Source: Maribacter arenosus (lineage in GTDB: Bacteria; Bacteroidota; Bacteroidia; Flavobacteriales; Flavobacteriaceae). Taken from it: DNA of 64,000 nucleotides. A program made the position numbers and the translations under genes. The notes beneath the pieces are model-generated. The model saw only the letters and a program-made list of their open reading frames with translations, had not been told where the DNA came from and searched no databases. Position 1 is the first letter of the stretch. Every line of letters begins with the position of its first letter. Shown one piece after another: positions 44,263 through 53,712 of this stretch. The stretch is taken from NCBI RefSeq assembly GCF_014610845.1, contig NZ_JABTCG010000003.1, forward strand, positions 186,001 through 250,000, given 5' to 3'.

Positions 44263-45567
44263 ATGTCCAGTTCTAATCGGTATTCAATTATAAATCCTTC
44301 CAAAAGTCCATTTTTTTATGGCTATGTCATTCTTGTCTTAGGTACTTTGGGCATTTATTTCAGCATTCCTGGACAAACTATTGGGGTGTCTTTGTTTACA
44401 GATCCCGTAAAAGATGCATTGGGATTATCAAGGAATCAGTTTAGCAATGCTTATATGATCGGCACGATAATCAGTTCTATGTTCATCGGCAGGGCTGGCA
44501 TTTGGTTTGATAGATACGGTGCGCGATATACTGCATTCTTTGCTGCCCTTACCTTAGCGATGGCCTTGTTTCTGTGTTCATGGTCTTTGGAAATGACCTA
44601 CTTTGTAAAAAACATGTTGCGTTTGGATTCTTGGATGGTGCCCTTTACCATCATGACACTACTCTTCTTTTTGTTACGTTTTTCCGGACAAGGAGTTTTA
44701 ACAATGGCCTCGAGGAATATGATCATGATCTGGTTCGATAGAAATAGGGGCAAGGTAAATGCTGTTAGTAGTATTGCCATTTCCTTTGGTTTTTCATCAT
44801 CACCTCTATGGATCAACTTTTTGATCGAAGAGTACAGATGGGAAGGGGCATGGCGTCTTTTGGCCATAGGCCTTTTGGTATTTAGCCTACTCATCTTTCA
44901 GTTTTATAAGAATAAGCCTGAAGAACATGGTCTTATACCTGATGGTGCTGCTGATCCGATTGAAATAAAGAAGGATGTTCGCGTCGAAAAAAAACAATAT
45001 ACTTTAAAAGAGGCAAAAGGTACACGTGCTTTTTGGATGTATGGATTAATGTTGGCCTTCAATAGTTTTTTTATTACAGGCCTCACGTTTCATGTAGTCT
45101 CTATTTTTGCCAGTGAAGGTTACCCGAAATCGGACGCCATCTCCATTTTTTTGCCCGGTTCGGTAGTCGCGGTGGCTATTTCGACCATTTTTAATTATCT
45201 GAGCGACTATCTATCGCTAAAATTGTATTTATTTCTAATGATTTTTGGAGGGATGCTTGCATCCATCGGTTTTCTGATGCTGGCCTATCCTTTTGGTATT
45301 CCTTTGCTGATTGCCGGTTTCGGAATTATGGGTGGTTTTTTTGCGGTACTCAATGCTATTGCGTGGCCTCGATTTTATGGTCGTAATCACCTCGGGGCAA
45401 TAACTGGCAAAGTAATGGGCTTGATCGTTTTGGCCAGTGCCTTGGCGCCTTCCATATTCAGTTTATGTTACGCTACCTTTGATTCGTACAGAGTGGTAGG
45501 GTATATAGGGACGGCCTTTTTGTCTTTCGTATTGATGGGCTCATTAAAAGCGAATAGTCCTCAATAG
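44263..45567 (+). CDS. MFS transporter
   Basis: Protein of 434 residues with about twelve membrane segments (for example YGYVILVLGTLGIYFSIPG, FTIMTLLFFLLRFSGQGVL, LLAIGLLVFSLLIFQFY, LYLFLMIFGGMLASIGFLML). IGRAGIWFDRYGARYTA after helix 2 is the MFS loop motif A variant (DRYGAR). The substrate cannot be told; the family includes organic acid and nucleoside-type carriers. It is divergent from the NIPSNAP gene. Confidence 0.85.
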   Translation: MSSSNRYSIINPSKSPFFYGYVILVLGTLGIYFSIPGQTIGVSLFTDPVKDALGLSRNQFSNAYMIGTIISSMFIGRAGIWFDRYGARYTAFFAALTLAMALFLCSWSLEMTYFVKNMLRLDSWMVPFTIMTLLFFLLRFSGQGVLTMASRNMIMIWFDRNRGKVNAVSSIAISFGFSSSPLWINFLIEEYRWEGAWRLLAIGLLVFSLLIFQFYKNKPEEHGLIPDGAADPIEIKKDVRVEKKQYTLKEAKGTRAFWMYGLMLAFNSFFITGLTFHVVSIFASEGYPKSDAISIFLPGSVVAVAISTIFNYLSDYLSLKLYLFLMIFGGMLASIGFLMLAYPFGIPLLIAGFGIMGGFFAVLNAIAWPRFYGRNHLGAITGKVMGLIVLASALAPSIFSLCYATFDSYRVVGYIGTAFLSFVLMGSLKANSPQ

Positions 45568-45671
45568 GTTCCTTGATTGAAACGTGATGATTCTTTTGAT
45601 GGGAACTGACATAAATTATTTATTTAAAGCACTTTACAATATTAAATAGCGCCTTTTAAAAATAATGGCAC

Positions 45672-45679
45672 TATATTTG
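45672..45679 (+). promoter_or_regulatory. -7 box of the cold-shock gene
   Basis: TATATTTG is a full TAnnTTTG match 33 bp before the start codon, which leaves a short leader. Confidence 0.6.
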
Positions 45680-45712
45680 CCGAACGATAAGTAATTAATT
45701 TAAATTTTAACA

Positions 45713-45904
45713 ATGAGTAAAGGAACAGTAAAGTTCTTCAATAATGCCAAAGGATTTGGTTTTATAACTGAAGAAGGCGTTGACAAAGATCATTTTGTAC
45801 ACGTATCTGGATTAGTAGACGAAATTCGTGAAGGCGATGAAGTTGAATTTGATCTGCAAGACGGTAAAAAAGGATTAAATGCGGTAAACGTAAAAGTTAT
45901 TTAA
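45713..45904 (+). CDS. cspA: Cold-shock RNA chaperone (CspA family)
   Basis: Protein of 63 residues forming one cold-shock domain. KGTVKFFNNAKGFGFITEE contains RNP1 (KGFGFI), and DHFVHVSGL is RNP2. The family binds single-stranded RNA/DNA and melts secondary structure. It is slightly shorter than E. coli CspA (70), as usual in flavobacteria. Own promoter and strong terminator, so a single-gene unit. Confidence 0.95.
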   Translation: MSKGTVKFFNNAKGFGFITEEGVDKDHFVHVSGLVDEIREGDEVEFDLQDGKKGLNAVNVKVI

Positions 45905-45930
45905 TAGATACTTTTTAATTTTTTTAGATG

Positions 45931-45962
45931 AAAGCCCTGACCAGAAAAGTCAGGGCTTTTTT
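45931..45962 (+). terminator. Terminator of the cold-shock gene
   Basis: AAAGCCCTGAC, short loop, GTCAGGGCTTTTTT. Confidence 0.92.
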
Positions 45963-46068
45963 GTGGTCTTTTATCTAATTATTCTCTAAATTGCTATACT
46001 CCAATTTTAGGGTATGTTTTAACATATTTCAAGACCATCGCTGATAATCAATTGAAAAATTCATTCTT

Positions 46069-47763
46069 ATGAGAGTATACATTTTCGCCGCATTTGTGGT
46101 AAGCCTAAGCCTTAATTTGACTCTTGGTCAAGATCGGGTTACAGGAGCTACATATGCAACACGCTCCGAAGTCCTGGCACAAAATGGAATGGTGGCTACG
46201 AGCCACCCTTTGGCAACCCAAATAGGTCTAGATATTTTGAAAAGTGGAGGGAATGCCATTGATGCTGCAATAGCCGCTAATGCAGCCTTGGGATTAATGG
46301 AACCAACGGGCAGTGGTATCGGGGGTGATCTATTCGCCATAGTTTGGGACGCCAAGACCAAGAAATTGTACGGACTTAATGCCAGTGGTAGATCACCTAA
46401 AACACTTACCCTGGAATTTTTCAAAAAAAAGGGAATGGAAAAAATACCTTCCCACGGTCCACTTCCTGTTAGTGTGCCTGGGGCAGTCGATGGATGGTTT
46501 GAATTACATAGGAAGTTTGGTTCAAAACAAATGAATGAAATATTGGCGCCGGCTATTTCCTATGCCGAAAATGGCTTTCCATTAACAGAACTGATTGCAT
46601 GGTATATGCAAAGTGTTACAAGTTACCAGAAAAGGGGGTTTGCCAATATCAGTGAGACTTATTTAGACCAGAATGGCGGTAAATTGCCCGGTGAAGGGGA
46701 ACTATATAAAAATCCGTATTTGGCAAATACCTATCGTAAAATAGCCAAAGGGGGTCGTGATGCCTTTTATACAGGAGAGGTCGCCAAGACCATGGCTACA
46801 TTCATCCAAGAGAAAGGTGGGTTTTTATCTGAAAAAGATTTGGCAGACCATAAATCGGAATGGGTAGAACCCGTATCCATCAATTATCGGGGTTATGATG
46901 TTTGGGAGCTTCCTCCAAACGGACAAGGAATAGCTGCCCTTCAGATGCTTCAAATTTTGGAAGGTTTTGATTTTTCAAAAATTGATTTTGGTAGTACAGA
47001 GCACTTGCACCTGTTTACCGAAGCCAAAAAATTAGCTTTTGAGGATAGGGCCAAGTACTATGCCGATATGGATTTTGTAAACGTTCCGGTCACAGAATTG
47101 TTGGGAGATGACTATGCCTCAGAACGTAGAAAACGTATCACAGAAAATGCCTCATCCTATGACGCGGGTGAGATCAGTGCAGGTGAAACAGTTTATTTGA
47201 CTGTGGCCGACAAGGACGGAAATATGATTTCATTGATACAGAGCAATTACCGCGGAATGGGCTCTGGAATGGTTCCGCCAAAATTGGGATTTATGCTGCA
47301 AGATCGTGGCGAACTCTTTAGTTTAAAAAGTGGTCAGGCCAATACATATGAACCTGGCAAGCGACCTTTTCATACAATTATTCCTGCTTTTATAACCAAG
47401 GATGGTCAACCTTTTGTGAGTTTTGGGGTCATGGGTGGTGATTTTCAACCACAAGGACATACCCAAATTGTAATGAATTTAGTGGATTTTGGAATGAACC
47501 TGCAAGAGGCTGGGGATGCCCCTCGCTGGGACCACGTTGGTACCTCAACCCCGACAGGTTTTCCCAAAGAGGGTACAGGGGAAATTAGACTGGAATCGGG
47601 AATTCCATATGAAACCGTCCGTGGACTTATGGATAAGAATCATAAGGTAAGCTTTGGTCGTGGTATTTATGGGGGTTATCAAGCCATACTTTGGGATAGG
47701 GAAAACAAAGTTTATCACGGTGCTTCTGAAAGCAGAAAAGATGGTCAGGCAGCTGGTTATTAA
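46069..47763 (+). CDS. ggt: Gamma-glutamyltransferase (YwrD-type)
   Basis: Protein of 564 residues with a signal peptide (MRVYIFAAFVVSLSLNLTLG). MVATSHPLATQIGLDILKSGGNAIDAAIAANAALG is the family core, and GSGIGGDLFAI follows. The autocleavage/nucleophile Thr is T374 in GETVYLTVADKDGN, and SNYRGMGSGM the later loop. The enzyme moves or hydrolyses gamma-glutamyl groups such as from glutathione; it is probably exported to the periplasm and self-cleaves into two chains. First gene of a five-gene plus-strand run (16 bp to the next). Confidence 0.93.
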   Translation: MRVYIFAAFVVSLSLNLTLGQDRVTGATYATRSEVLAQNGMVATSHPLATQIGLDILKSGGNAIDAAIAANAALGLMEPTGSGIGGDLFAIVWDAKTKKLYGLNASGRSPKTLTLEFFKKKGMEKIPSHGPLPVSVPGAVDGWFELHRKFGSKQMNEILAPAISYAENGFPLTELIAWYMQSVTSYQKRGFANISETYLDQNGGKLPGEGELYKNPYLANTYRKIAKGGRDAFYTGEVAKTMATFIQEKGGFLSEKDLADHKSEWVEPVSINYRGYDVWELPPNGQGIAALQMLQILEGFDFSKIDFGSTEHLHLFTEAKKLAFEDRAKYYADMDFVNVPVTELLGDDYASERRKRITENASSYDAGEISAGETVYLTVADKDGNMISLIQSNYRGMGSGMVPPKLGFMLQDRGELFSLKSGQANTYEPGKRPFHTIIPAFITKDGQPFVSFGVMGGDFQPQGHTQIVMNLVDFGMNLQEAGDAPRWDHVGTSTPTGFPKEGTGEIRLESGIPYETVRGLMDKNHKVSFGRGIYGGYQAILWDRENKVYHGASESRKDGQAAGY

Positions 47764-47779
47764 ATAATAGCACTTTTAT

Positions 47780-48520
47780 ATGAAGCATTTAGAGCTTATT
47801 TCGATTTGCATAGTTTTAGTAATACATGCTACTGTCAAATCTCAAAGTATTGATACGTTACACTATGAATCGGAAAATCTCAGAATAGAAAGATTGACAG
47901 AGAGTACCTATGTACATATTTCATATCTAGAAACCGATACATGGGGAAAAGTGCCCTGTAATGGTCTGATCGTTGTCGATAATGGCGAAGCTATTGTAAT
48001 TGACACCCCTACGAACGATAAGGCTTCGGACGAATTAATCGATTGGATCGAAAACAAGGAAGGTATTAAGGTGAAAGCGGTTATGGCCACCCATTTTCAT
48101 GAGGATTGTTTGGGAGGCTTGGCCGAATTCCATAACGCCAGCATTCCATCGTATGCTTTGGATAAAACCATTGATCTTGCAAAAGTAAAAGCTGTTACTG
48201 TTCCCCAAAGTGGTTTTGATGGATATTTGGAACTGATGGTGGGCGATAAAAAAGTAATGAATGAATTTCTGGGGGAAGGGCATACCAAGGATAACATAAT
48301 AAGTTACTTACCTAGTGAAAAAGTATTGTTCGGTGGTTGTTTGATAAAGGCTAATATGGCCAAAAAAGGAAACTTGAATGATGCCAATGAAGATGAATGG
48401 TCCAATTCCGTGGTAAGATTGAAGGATACATACCGAGATGTAAAGATTGTGGTTCCTGGTCATGGCAAAGTAGGGGGTATAGAGCTGTTGGATTATACCA
48501 TTGCCTTATTCAAAGAATAA
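47780..48520 (+). CDS. Subclass B1 metallo-beta-lactamase
   Basis: Protein of 246 residues with a signal peptide ending near TVKSQ (22). All B1 zinc ligands are present: H105, H107 and D109 in THFHED, H168 in GEGHTKD, C187 in GGCLIK and H228 in PGHGK; K190 is the substrate carboxylate-binding Lys. Length and motif order match chromosomal B1 enzymes of flavobacteria (BlaB/IND-like type). Such enzymes hydrolyse beta-lactams including carbapenems; activity here is inferred. It lies between ggt and a GyrI-like gene in an operon, with no mobile-element sign, so it is probably intrinsic. Confidence 0.9.
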   Translation: MKHLELISICIVLVIHATVKSQSIDTLHYESENLRIERLTESTYVHISYLETDTWGKVPCNGLIVVDNGEAIVIDTPTNDKASDELIDWIENKEGIKVKAVMATHFHEDCLGGLAEFHNASIPSYALDKTIDLAKVKAVTVPQSGFDGYLELMVGDKKVMNEFLGEGHTKDNIISYLPSEKVLFGGCLIKANMAKKGNLNDANEDEWSNSVVRLKDTYRDVKIVVPGHGKVGGIELLDYTIALFKE

Positions 48521-48528
48521 CCGATACT

Positions 48529-49008
48529 ATGCGTAACCCCAGAATAAAGATTTTAAAAGAAAAAAAATTGGCGGGGAAATACCTAAAAATGTCATTGGTC
48601 AATAATAGGACCGCTGAGCTATGGCGAAGCGTCTTACCCATGATCGATCAGATTGAAAATACGATAAATAAAGATAAAATAGCCTTGCAGATATACCCTG
48701 ACATTTATTTCAATAACTATGATCCAAAACTTGAATTCGTGAAATGGGCCGCTGTTGAGGTGACCGATTTCAAGGATATCCCTACTAAATTGGATACCTT
48801 TGTCTTAGAAGGCGGTTTGTATGCCATTTTTGACTACAAAGGGTCTAGTGCCGATAGTCGAATCTTTGAATATATTTATTCGTCTTGGTTACCGAAGTCG
48901 GACTATAAATTGGATAAGCGACCTCATTTTGAGGTATTGGGCGAAAAATACAAGAACAATGATCCAGATTCCCAAGAGGAAATATGGATTCCGATACAAC
49001 CAAAATAA
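48529..49008 (+). CDS. GyrI-like small-molecule-binding protein
   Basis: Protein of 159 residues from the ATG at 48529, 8 bp after the preceding stop; a longer reading frame from 48397 overlaps that gene and is rejected. KYLKMSLVNNRTAELWRSVLPMIDQI, IYPDIYFNN, KWAAVEVTDF and LEGGLYAIFDYKGSS lead to the C-terminal EIWIPIQPK, the layout of AraC-effector/GyrI domains. These bind small hydrophobic ligands or drugs. Context with a beta-lactamase may hint at a toxic-compound role, but this is loose. Confidence 0.85.
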   Translation: MRNPRIKILKEKKLAGKYLKMSLVNNRTAELWRSVLPMIDQIENTINKDKIALQIYPDIYFNNYDPKLEFVKWAAVEVTDFKDIPTKLDTFVLEGGLYAIFDYKGSSADSRIFEYIYSSWLPKSDYKLDKRPHFEVLGEKYKNNDPDSQEEIWIPIQPK

Positions 49009-49029
49009 GACAAACCAATAATTACTCGT

Positions 49030-52000
49030 ATGAAATCGAAATTTAGAATTGCAATACCATTGAAAATTTTTATGATATGGTTTCTGGCTTATCAGAACCT
49101 TCAATCACAAGGTTTTGAAGGGTACTACCAATTTCCAGATGTGCATGGCAATACCGTCGTCTTTTCAGCAGAGGGCGATATTTATACGGTTCCCTTGACC
49201 GGAGGCTTGGCTCGTAAGTTGACTACCCATGCAGAGGAGGAACAATATCCCGCCATATCACCGGATGGAAAGACTATTGCATTTTCGGCAAGTTATGAAG
49301 GTCCAACAGAGATATATACCATGCCAATAACAGGGGGACTCCCAGTTCGCTGGACCTATGAGAGTGATTTGTCAATAACCAATGGGTGGACTTCCGATGG
49401 TAAGGTTATTTATGACACGAGGGCCTATGCCACATTGCCCGACCGTCAATTGGTTACTATAGATTTAAAGTCCAAAACCAAGGAACGAATTCCTCTGAGT
49501 CAAGCCAGTGAAGCATCATTCGATGCCTCTGGTAATACGGTTTACTTTGTTAGGCCGTCTTATCATGGAAATGTGACCAAACGATATAAAGGAGGCACAG
49601 CCCGACAAATTTGGAAATTCACCTTTGGAACTGATGAAGCCATTCAGATTACCAAGGGGTATACCGGGGAAAGCCATCATCCGATGTGGTATAACGGTAG
49701 GGTCTATTTCATTACCGATCGCGACGGTATCATGAATATCTGGTCTATCGATGAAAATGGGAATGATTTAAAACAACATACGGATCATATCGGTTTCGAT
49801 GTGCGCTATGCCAATCTCAACAATGGAAGCATCGTATATCAGTTAGGGGCTGATATTTGGCACTTGAACGTTAGTGACGATTCGAAAAAAAAAATAGAAA
49901 TACGACTTGCATCTGATTTAGACCAGTTACGGGAAAAATGGGTTGATAATCCGTCGGAATATATTACCTCCGTGAATCCTGATGCCAAAGGTGAACGGAT
50001 AGTTATTACTGCTAGGGGTAGGGCTTTTGTAGTGCCGGTAAAGTCAGGGCGATGGGTAGAGTTCACCGATAAGAAGGATGTGCGACTTAGAGATGCCATT
50101 TTTTCCTCTGATGGTAAAAACATATACGCACTGTCTGATGAAAGTGGTGAATTCGAGTTTATACGTATGCCTAGCAATGGCATTGGCACCCAAAAACCGA
50201 TCACCAATAACGGCAACGTTTTGAGGTATGCTGGTAAACCATCCCCTGATGATAAATGGTTGGCCTTTGATGATTTAAAAGGCCATTTGTACGTCTTTGA
50301 AATAGCAACCGGTACGAGTAAAAAAATATCGACGAACGAGGAAGGAATCTACTCCTTTTCATGGTCGCCTGACAGTAAATGGTTAGCTTTTACACAGGTG
50401 GCCGATAATACCATGTCACAAATCCATTTATATGATCTGGCTTCAGCTACCTCATTCCCTATAACCACCGATAGGGCAAATAGCAATTATCCGGTTTGGA
50501 GTCCGGATGGCAAGTTCATTTATTTTCTCTCAGATAGAAGTTTTACAACACTTGTAGGTAGTCCATGGGGGCCGAGACAACCTGAACCATACTTTGATGC
50601 CAGTGAGAAACTATATCATATTGCGTTAAAAAAAGGGACTAGATCCCCATTTAAACCCGATGATGAGTTAGCTCCAAGCAGCGATAAAGAAGATGAAAAG
50701 GAAAATGGTGAAAATAAGGTCATTGTACATGTTGATAAAGATGGAATAATTGGGAGAATCCAGGAAGTACCGTTAAAACCGGGAAACTATCGTGGATTGG
50801 CAATTACAAAAAAGGCTATCTATGTCATGACCCGAGAAACTGGCGTAGATGCCAAGACTCATTTAGGAGTATTGAAGATAAGCAATGAGGAAGAAAAGTT
50901 GAAAACAATGGTCGAGGATGTTAAGAGTTTTGACCTTTCCGGGGATGGTAAAAAAATGCTGGTTCGAAAGAAAAACGACTTTTATATGGTCGATGCCGGA
51001 ACGGACAAGGTTGGTGATTTGAGCGATATGAAGATAAACCTTGGCGGGTGGAAGTTTGCAATTACACCCCAAGAAGATTGGAGGCAGATTTTTACGGATG
51101 CTTGGCGAATGGAACGTGATTATTTTTATGATAAGAACATGCATGGGGTTAATTGGAAGGCCATGCACGATAAGTATTTCCCTTTAACGGATCGCATTAC
51201 TACAAGAAGCGAGTTGTCCGATTTAATCGGTCGGTTTGTTGGTGAGCTGGCCGCACTGCATACCAGTGTACGAGGGGGTGACCTCAGGGAAGACGACAAG
51301 AACATTCCCGTAGCGGACTTAGGGGCAAGGCTCGTGAGGGATGAATCCCTGGGTGGCTTTCGCATTGATTATATCTATAAAGCTGATCCTGATTATCCCG
51401 ATGAAAAATCACCACTTGATGATCCTTTTTTAGATATTAAGGAAGGAGACATTATTACAAGTGTTAATGGTAAACCATGCTTATCTGTCTTGGATATTGG
51501 TGAATTGATTCGTAATCAAGAAGATAGACAAGTGAGGTTGCAGATAAAACGGGGAACTTCATTAAAGAATATCATTGTTAAACCTTTAGGGAGTACTTAC
51601 AGTTTGAGATATCGTGATTGGGAATATTCCCGTCGTACGACAGTGGAGGAAGCAACCGAAAACAAAGTAGGTTATGTGCACCTGCAAGCCATGGGGAGTA
51701 AGGATTTGAATCAATGGTATAGGGAATTCTATCCTGTATTTGACAGACCGGGGCTCATTATAGATGTAAGGCATAATAGAGGGGGTAATATTGAAAGTTT
51801 TATTCTCGAAAAATTATTGCGTAAAGCTTGGATGTATTGGAAATCAAGATCAGGCAAACCCTATTGGAACATGCAATATGCTTTTAGAGGGCACATTGTT
51901 ATTCTTGTTGATGGTAATACGGCCTCGGATGGGGAAGCATTTGCCGACGGATTTAAAAAACTAAATTTGGGTACGGCCATTGGCACACGCACTTGGGGCG

Positions 52001-52272
52001 GTGAAATATGGTTAAGTGGTGCAAATAGGTTGAGTGATGGGGGTATTGCTCGCGCTCCTATGATGGGTGTATATGGCCCGGACGGTGACTGGTTGATCGA
52101 GGGGCATGGTTTTGAACCCGATATCGTAGTGGATAATTTGCCACATGCTACTTTCAAAGGTAAAGACGCCCAATTGGAAGCCGCAATCGTACATTTGCAG
52201 AAATTGATTGCCCAAGATCCTAGGGAAGTGCCACAACCTCCCGCATATCCCGACAAATCATTTAATAATTAA
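49030..52272 (+). CDS. Tricorn-like S41 protease with beta-propeller and PDZ domains
   Basis: Protein of 1080 residues with a signal peptide (ending LQSQ). Residues about 30-610 form beta-propeller blades of the tricorn/TolB type (FQFPDVHGNTVVFSAEGDIY-like, then AISPDGKTIAFSA and FSWSPDSKWLAFT). A helical segment (ITPQEDWRQIFTDAWRMERDYF) and a PDZ domain (IKEGDIITSVNGKPCL) follow. The S41 catalytic core has GLIIDVRHNRGGN and ILVDGNTASDGEAFADGF, where the Ser in TASDGE is the nucleophile. It should degrade short peptides, here in the periplasm. Part of the ggt run (21 bp gap). Confidence 0.92.
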   Translation: MKSKFRIAIPLKIFMIWFLAYQNLQSQGFEGYYQFPDVHGNTVVFSAEGDIYTVPLTGGLARKLTTHAEEEQYPAISPDGKTIAFSASYEGPTEIYTMPITGGLPVRWTYESDLSITNGWTSDGKVIYDTRAYATLPDRQLVTIDLKSKTKERIPLSQASEASFDASGNTVYFVRPSYHGNVTKRYKGGTARQIWKFTFGTDEAIQITKGYTGESHHPMWYNGRVYFITDRDGIMNIWSIDENGNDLKQHTDHIGFDVRYANLNNGSIVYQLGADIWHLNVSDDSKKKIEIRLASDLDQLREKWVDNPSEYITSVNPDAKGERIVITARGRAFVVPVKSGRWVEFTDKKDVRLRDAIFSSDGKNIYALSDESGEFEFIRMPSNGIGTQKPITNNGNVLRYAGKPSPDDKWLAFDDLKGHLYVFEIATGTSKKISTNEEGIYSFSWSPDSKWLAFTQVADNTMSQIHLYDLASATSFPITTDRANSNYPVWSPDGKFIYFLSDRSFTTLVGSPWGPRQPEPYFDASEKLYHIALKKGTRSPFKPDDELAPSSDKEDEKENGENKVIVHVDKDGIIGRIQEVPLKPGNYRGLAITKKAIYVMTRETGVDAKTHLGVLKISNEEEKLKTMVEDVKSFDLSGDGKKMLVRKKNDFYMVDAGTDKVGDLSDMKINLGGWKFAITPQEDWRQIFTDAWRMERDYFYDKNMHGVNWKAMHDKYFPLTDRITTRSELSDLIGRFVGELAALHTSVRGGDLREDDKNIPVADLGARLVRDESLGGFRIDYIYKADPDYPDEKSPLDDPFLDIKEGDIITSVNGKPCLSVLDIGELIRNQEDRQVRLQIKRGTSLKNIIVKPLGSTYSLRYRDWEYSRRTTVEEATENKVGYVHLQAMGSKDLNQWYREFYPVFDRPGLIIDVRHNRGGNIESFILEKLLRKAWMYWKSRSGKPYWNMQYAFRGHIVILVDGNTASDGEAFADGFKKLNLGTAIGTRTWGGEIWLSGANRLSDGGIARAPMMGVYGPDGDWLIEGHGFEPDIVVDNLPHATFKGKDAQLEAAIVHLQKLIAQDPREVPQPPAYPDKSFNN

Positions 52273-52288
52273 TAGTAAATAATAAGTA

Positions 52289-53050
52289 ATGGATGTAAAT
52301 ATAGCAGTACTAATAGATGGCGACAATATACCCTCGGCCTATATAAAGGAAATGATGGAGGAAATAGCCAAATACGGCAATCCGACCATAAAGCGGATTT
52401 ATGGCGATTGGACCAATCCACGTTTGGGTAAATGGAAGAACGTGTTGTTGGAGAATGCCATTACCCCAATCCAACAATATGGATATACGTCGGGAAAGAA
52501 TGCCACAGATTCGGCCATGATAATCGATGCGATGGATATTCTATATTCTGGAAAGGTCAATGGCTTCTGTATCGTAAGCAGTGATAGTGATTTTACACGC
52601 TTGGCGACGCGACTTCGTGAAGCGGGAATGCAAGTAATAGGTATGGGCGAAAAGAAAACCCCCAATCCATTTATTGTGGCCTGCGACCGATTCATATATA
52701 TTGAGATTTTAAAGGCTCAAACAGAGGAAATTCTTGGAACCAGTCCAAATAAAGATACATCCAAAAGTAATATTGATAAGGTCACCCCTAAGGATATCCG
52801 ACTTATTTCTTCAACCATTGAGGATGTTGCCGATGACGACGGATGGGCCTTTTTGGGAGATGTAGGCAGCCTGCTCCAAAAAAGACATCCAAATTTTGAT
52901 TCTCGTAATTATGGCTTTCAAAAATTAACGCCTTTAATCGGATCCATTTCCAATTTTGAAGTGGAGCGCAGGGAAGATTCCCGTGGGCGTAAGAAATTAA
53001 TTTATGTTAAGGTGAAAGAACAAAAGTCTGCAAAACCTCAAAGAAAATAG
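52289..53050 (+). CDS. NYN nuclease-fold protein with C-terminal OST-HTH/LOTUS domain
   Basis: Protein of 253 residues. NIAVLIDGDNIPSAYIKE at 4-21, KNATDSAMIIDAMDILYSG, FCIVSSDSDFTRLATRLREAG and PNPFIVACDRFIYIE place four Asp residues as in LabA/Marf1-type NYN (PIN-like) nucleases. Residues about 168-245 are an OST-HTH/LOTUS domain (AFLGDVGSLLQKRHPNFDSRNYG), a fold that binds RNA or G-rich nucleic acids. Probably an RNA-processing enzyme; target unknown. It is 16 bp after the protease gene, perhaps by chance of operon packing. Confidence 0.88.
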   Translation: MDVNIAVLIDGDNIPSAYIKEMMEEIAKYGNPTIKRIYGDWTNPRLGKWKNVLLENAITPIQQYGYTSGKNATDSAMIIDAMDILYSGKVNGFCIVSSDSDFTRLATRLREAGMQVIGMGEKKTPNPFIVACDRFIYIEILKAQTEEILGTSPNKDTSKSNIDKVTPKDIRLISSTIEDVADDDGWAFLGDVGSLLQKRHPNFDSRNYGFQKLTPLIGSISNFEVERREDSRGRKKLIYVKVKEQKSAKPQRK

Positions 53051-53150
53051 GCATATGGTTTAATAAAATCATTAATAAGATAAGCAACCAATTATTCTAT
53101 TTTCTAAATTTACAAGGTTGTAGAAAGTGTATAACATCAAACGATAAAAA

Positions 53151-53564
53151 ATGAATCCAATATTCAAAAAAGCACAGCTTTTAATCGCCTTATTTTTCCT
53201 ATTGTCCATTTCAATTTCATGGTCGAACACCGATACTGAAGGGCATAAAATCGATATCCCTTGGCCAAGTGAGGCGTTGTTGGGTGCCTATGAGTATACC
53301 GTTGAAAATGCGCCTTACGAATATAGTAAGGGGGTAATTATTATTGCCAAACTAAGTGAGACTTATACGGTAAAGGTTAAGTTGCCCAATGGTGAATTGG
53401 CAGGTGAGGACGTTCAGGTGGTCGACAATTCCATAAAATTCAATGTTTTTATTGAAGGTCAAACCGTTGCTGTTGATTTGACAGTGGATGGTGATATAAT
53501 ATCAGGAAAAAGTACGTCTTACGATGGTACTTTTAACATTCAAGGTAAAAGACAAGTGTTATAG
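53151..53564 (+). CDS. Small exported beta-rich protein, unknown
   Basis: Protein of 137 residues. KAQLLIALFFLLSISISWS is a signal peptide. The mature part has short beta motifs (GVIIIAKLSETYTVKVKL; NGELAGEDVQVVDNSIKF; VDLTVDGDIISGKSTSYDG) as in small lipocalin-like or calycin-like sheets. No family recognised. Single gene after a 100 bp AT-rich gap. Confidence 0.75.
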   Translation: MNPIFKKAQLLIALFFLLSISISWSNTDTEGHKIDIPWPSEALLGAYEYTVENAPYEYSKGVIIIAKLSETYTVKVKLPNGELAGEDVQVVDNSIKFNVFIEGQTVAVDLTVDGDIISGKSTSYDGTFNIQGKRQVL

Positions 53565-53712
53565 GATTAGAATTAATTTGTCTTGAAGCGCATAATCCGG
53601 GGTGTCTTAGGGCTGCCACGGATTTTTTTATTCCAAAAAGGATAAATAAACACCCATTTTAATATTTCCTATTTTTGGGACTATTCACATTAAATCATAC
53701 TATTTTAAAAAC

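Noticed and set aside
48397-48528. 5' extension of the GyrI-like gene
   Set aside because: It lies inside the beta-lactamase gene in another frame; the ATG at 48529 gives the normal family N-terminus.
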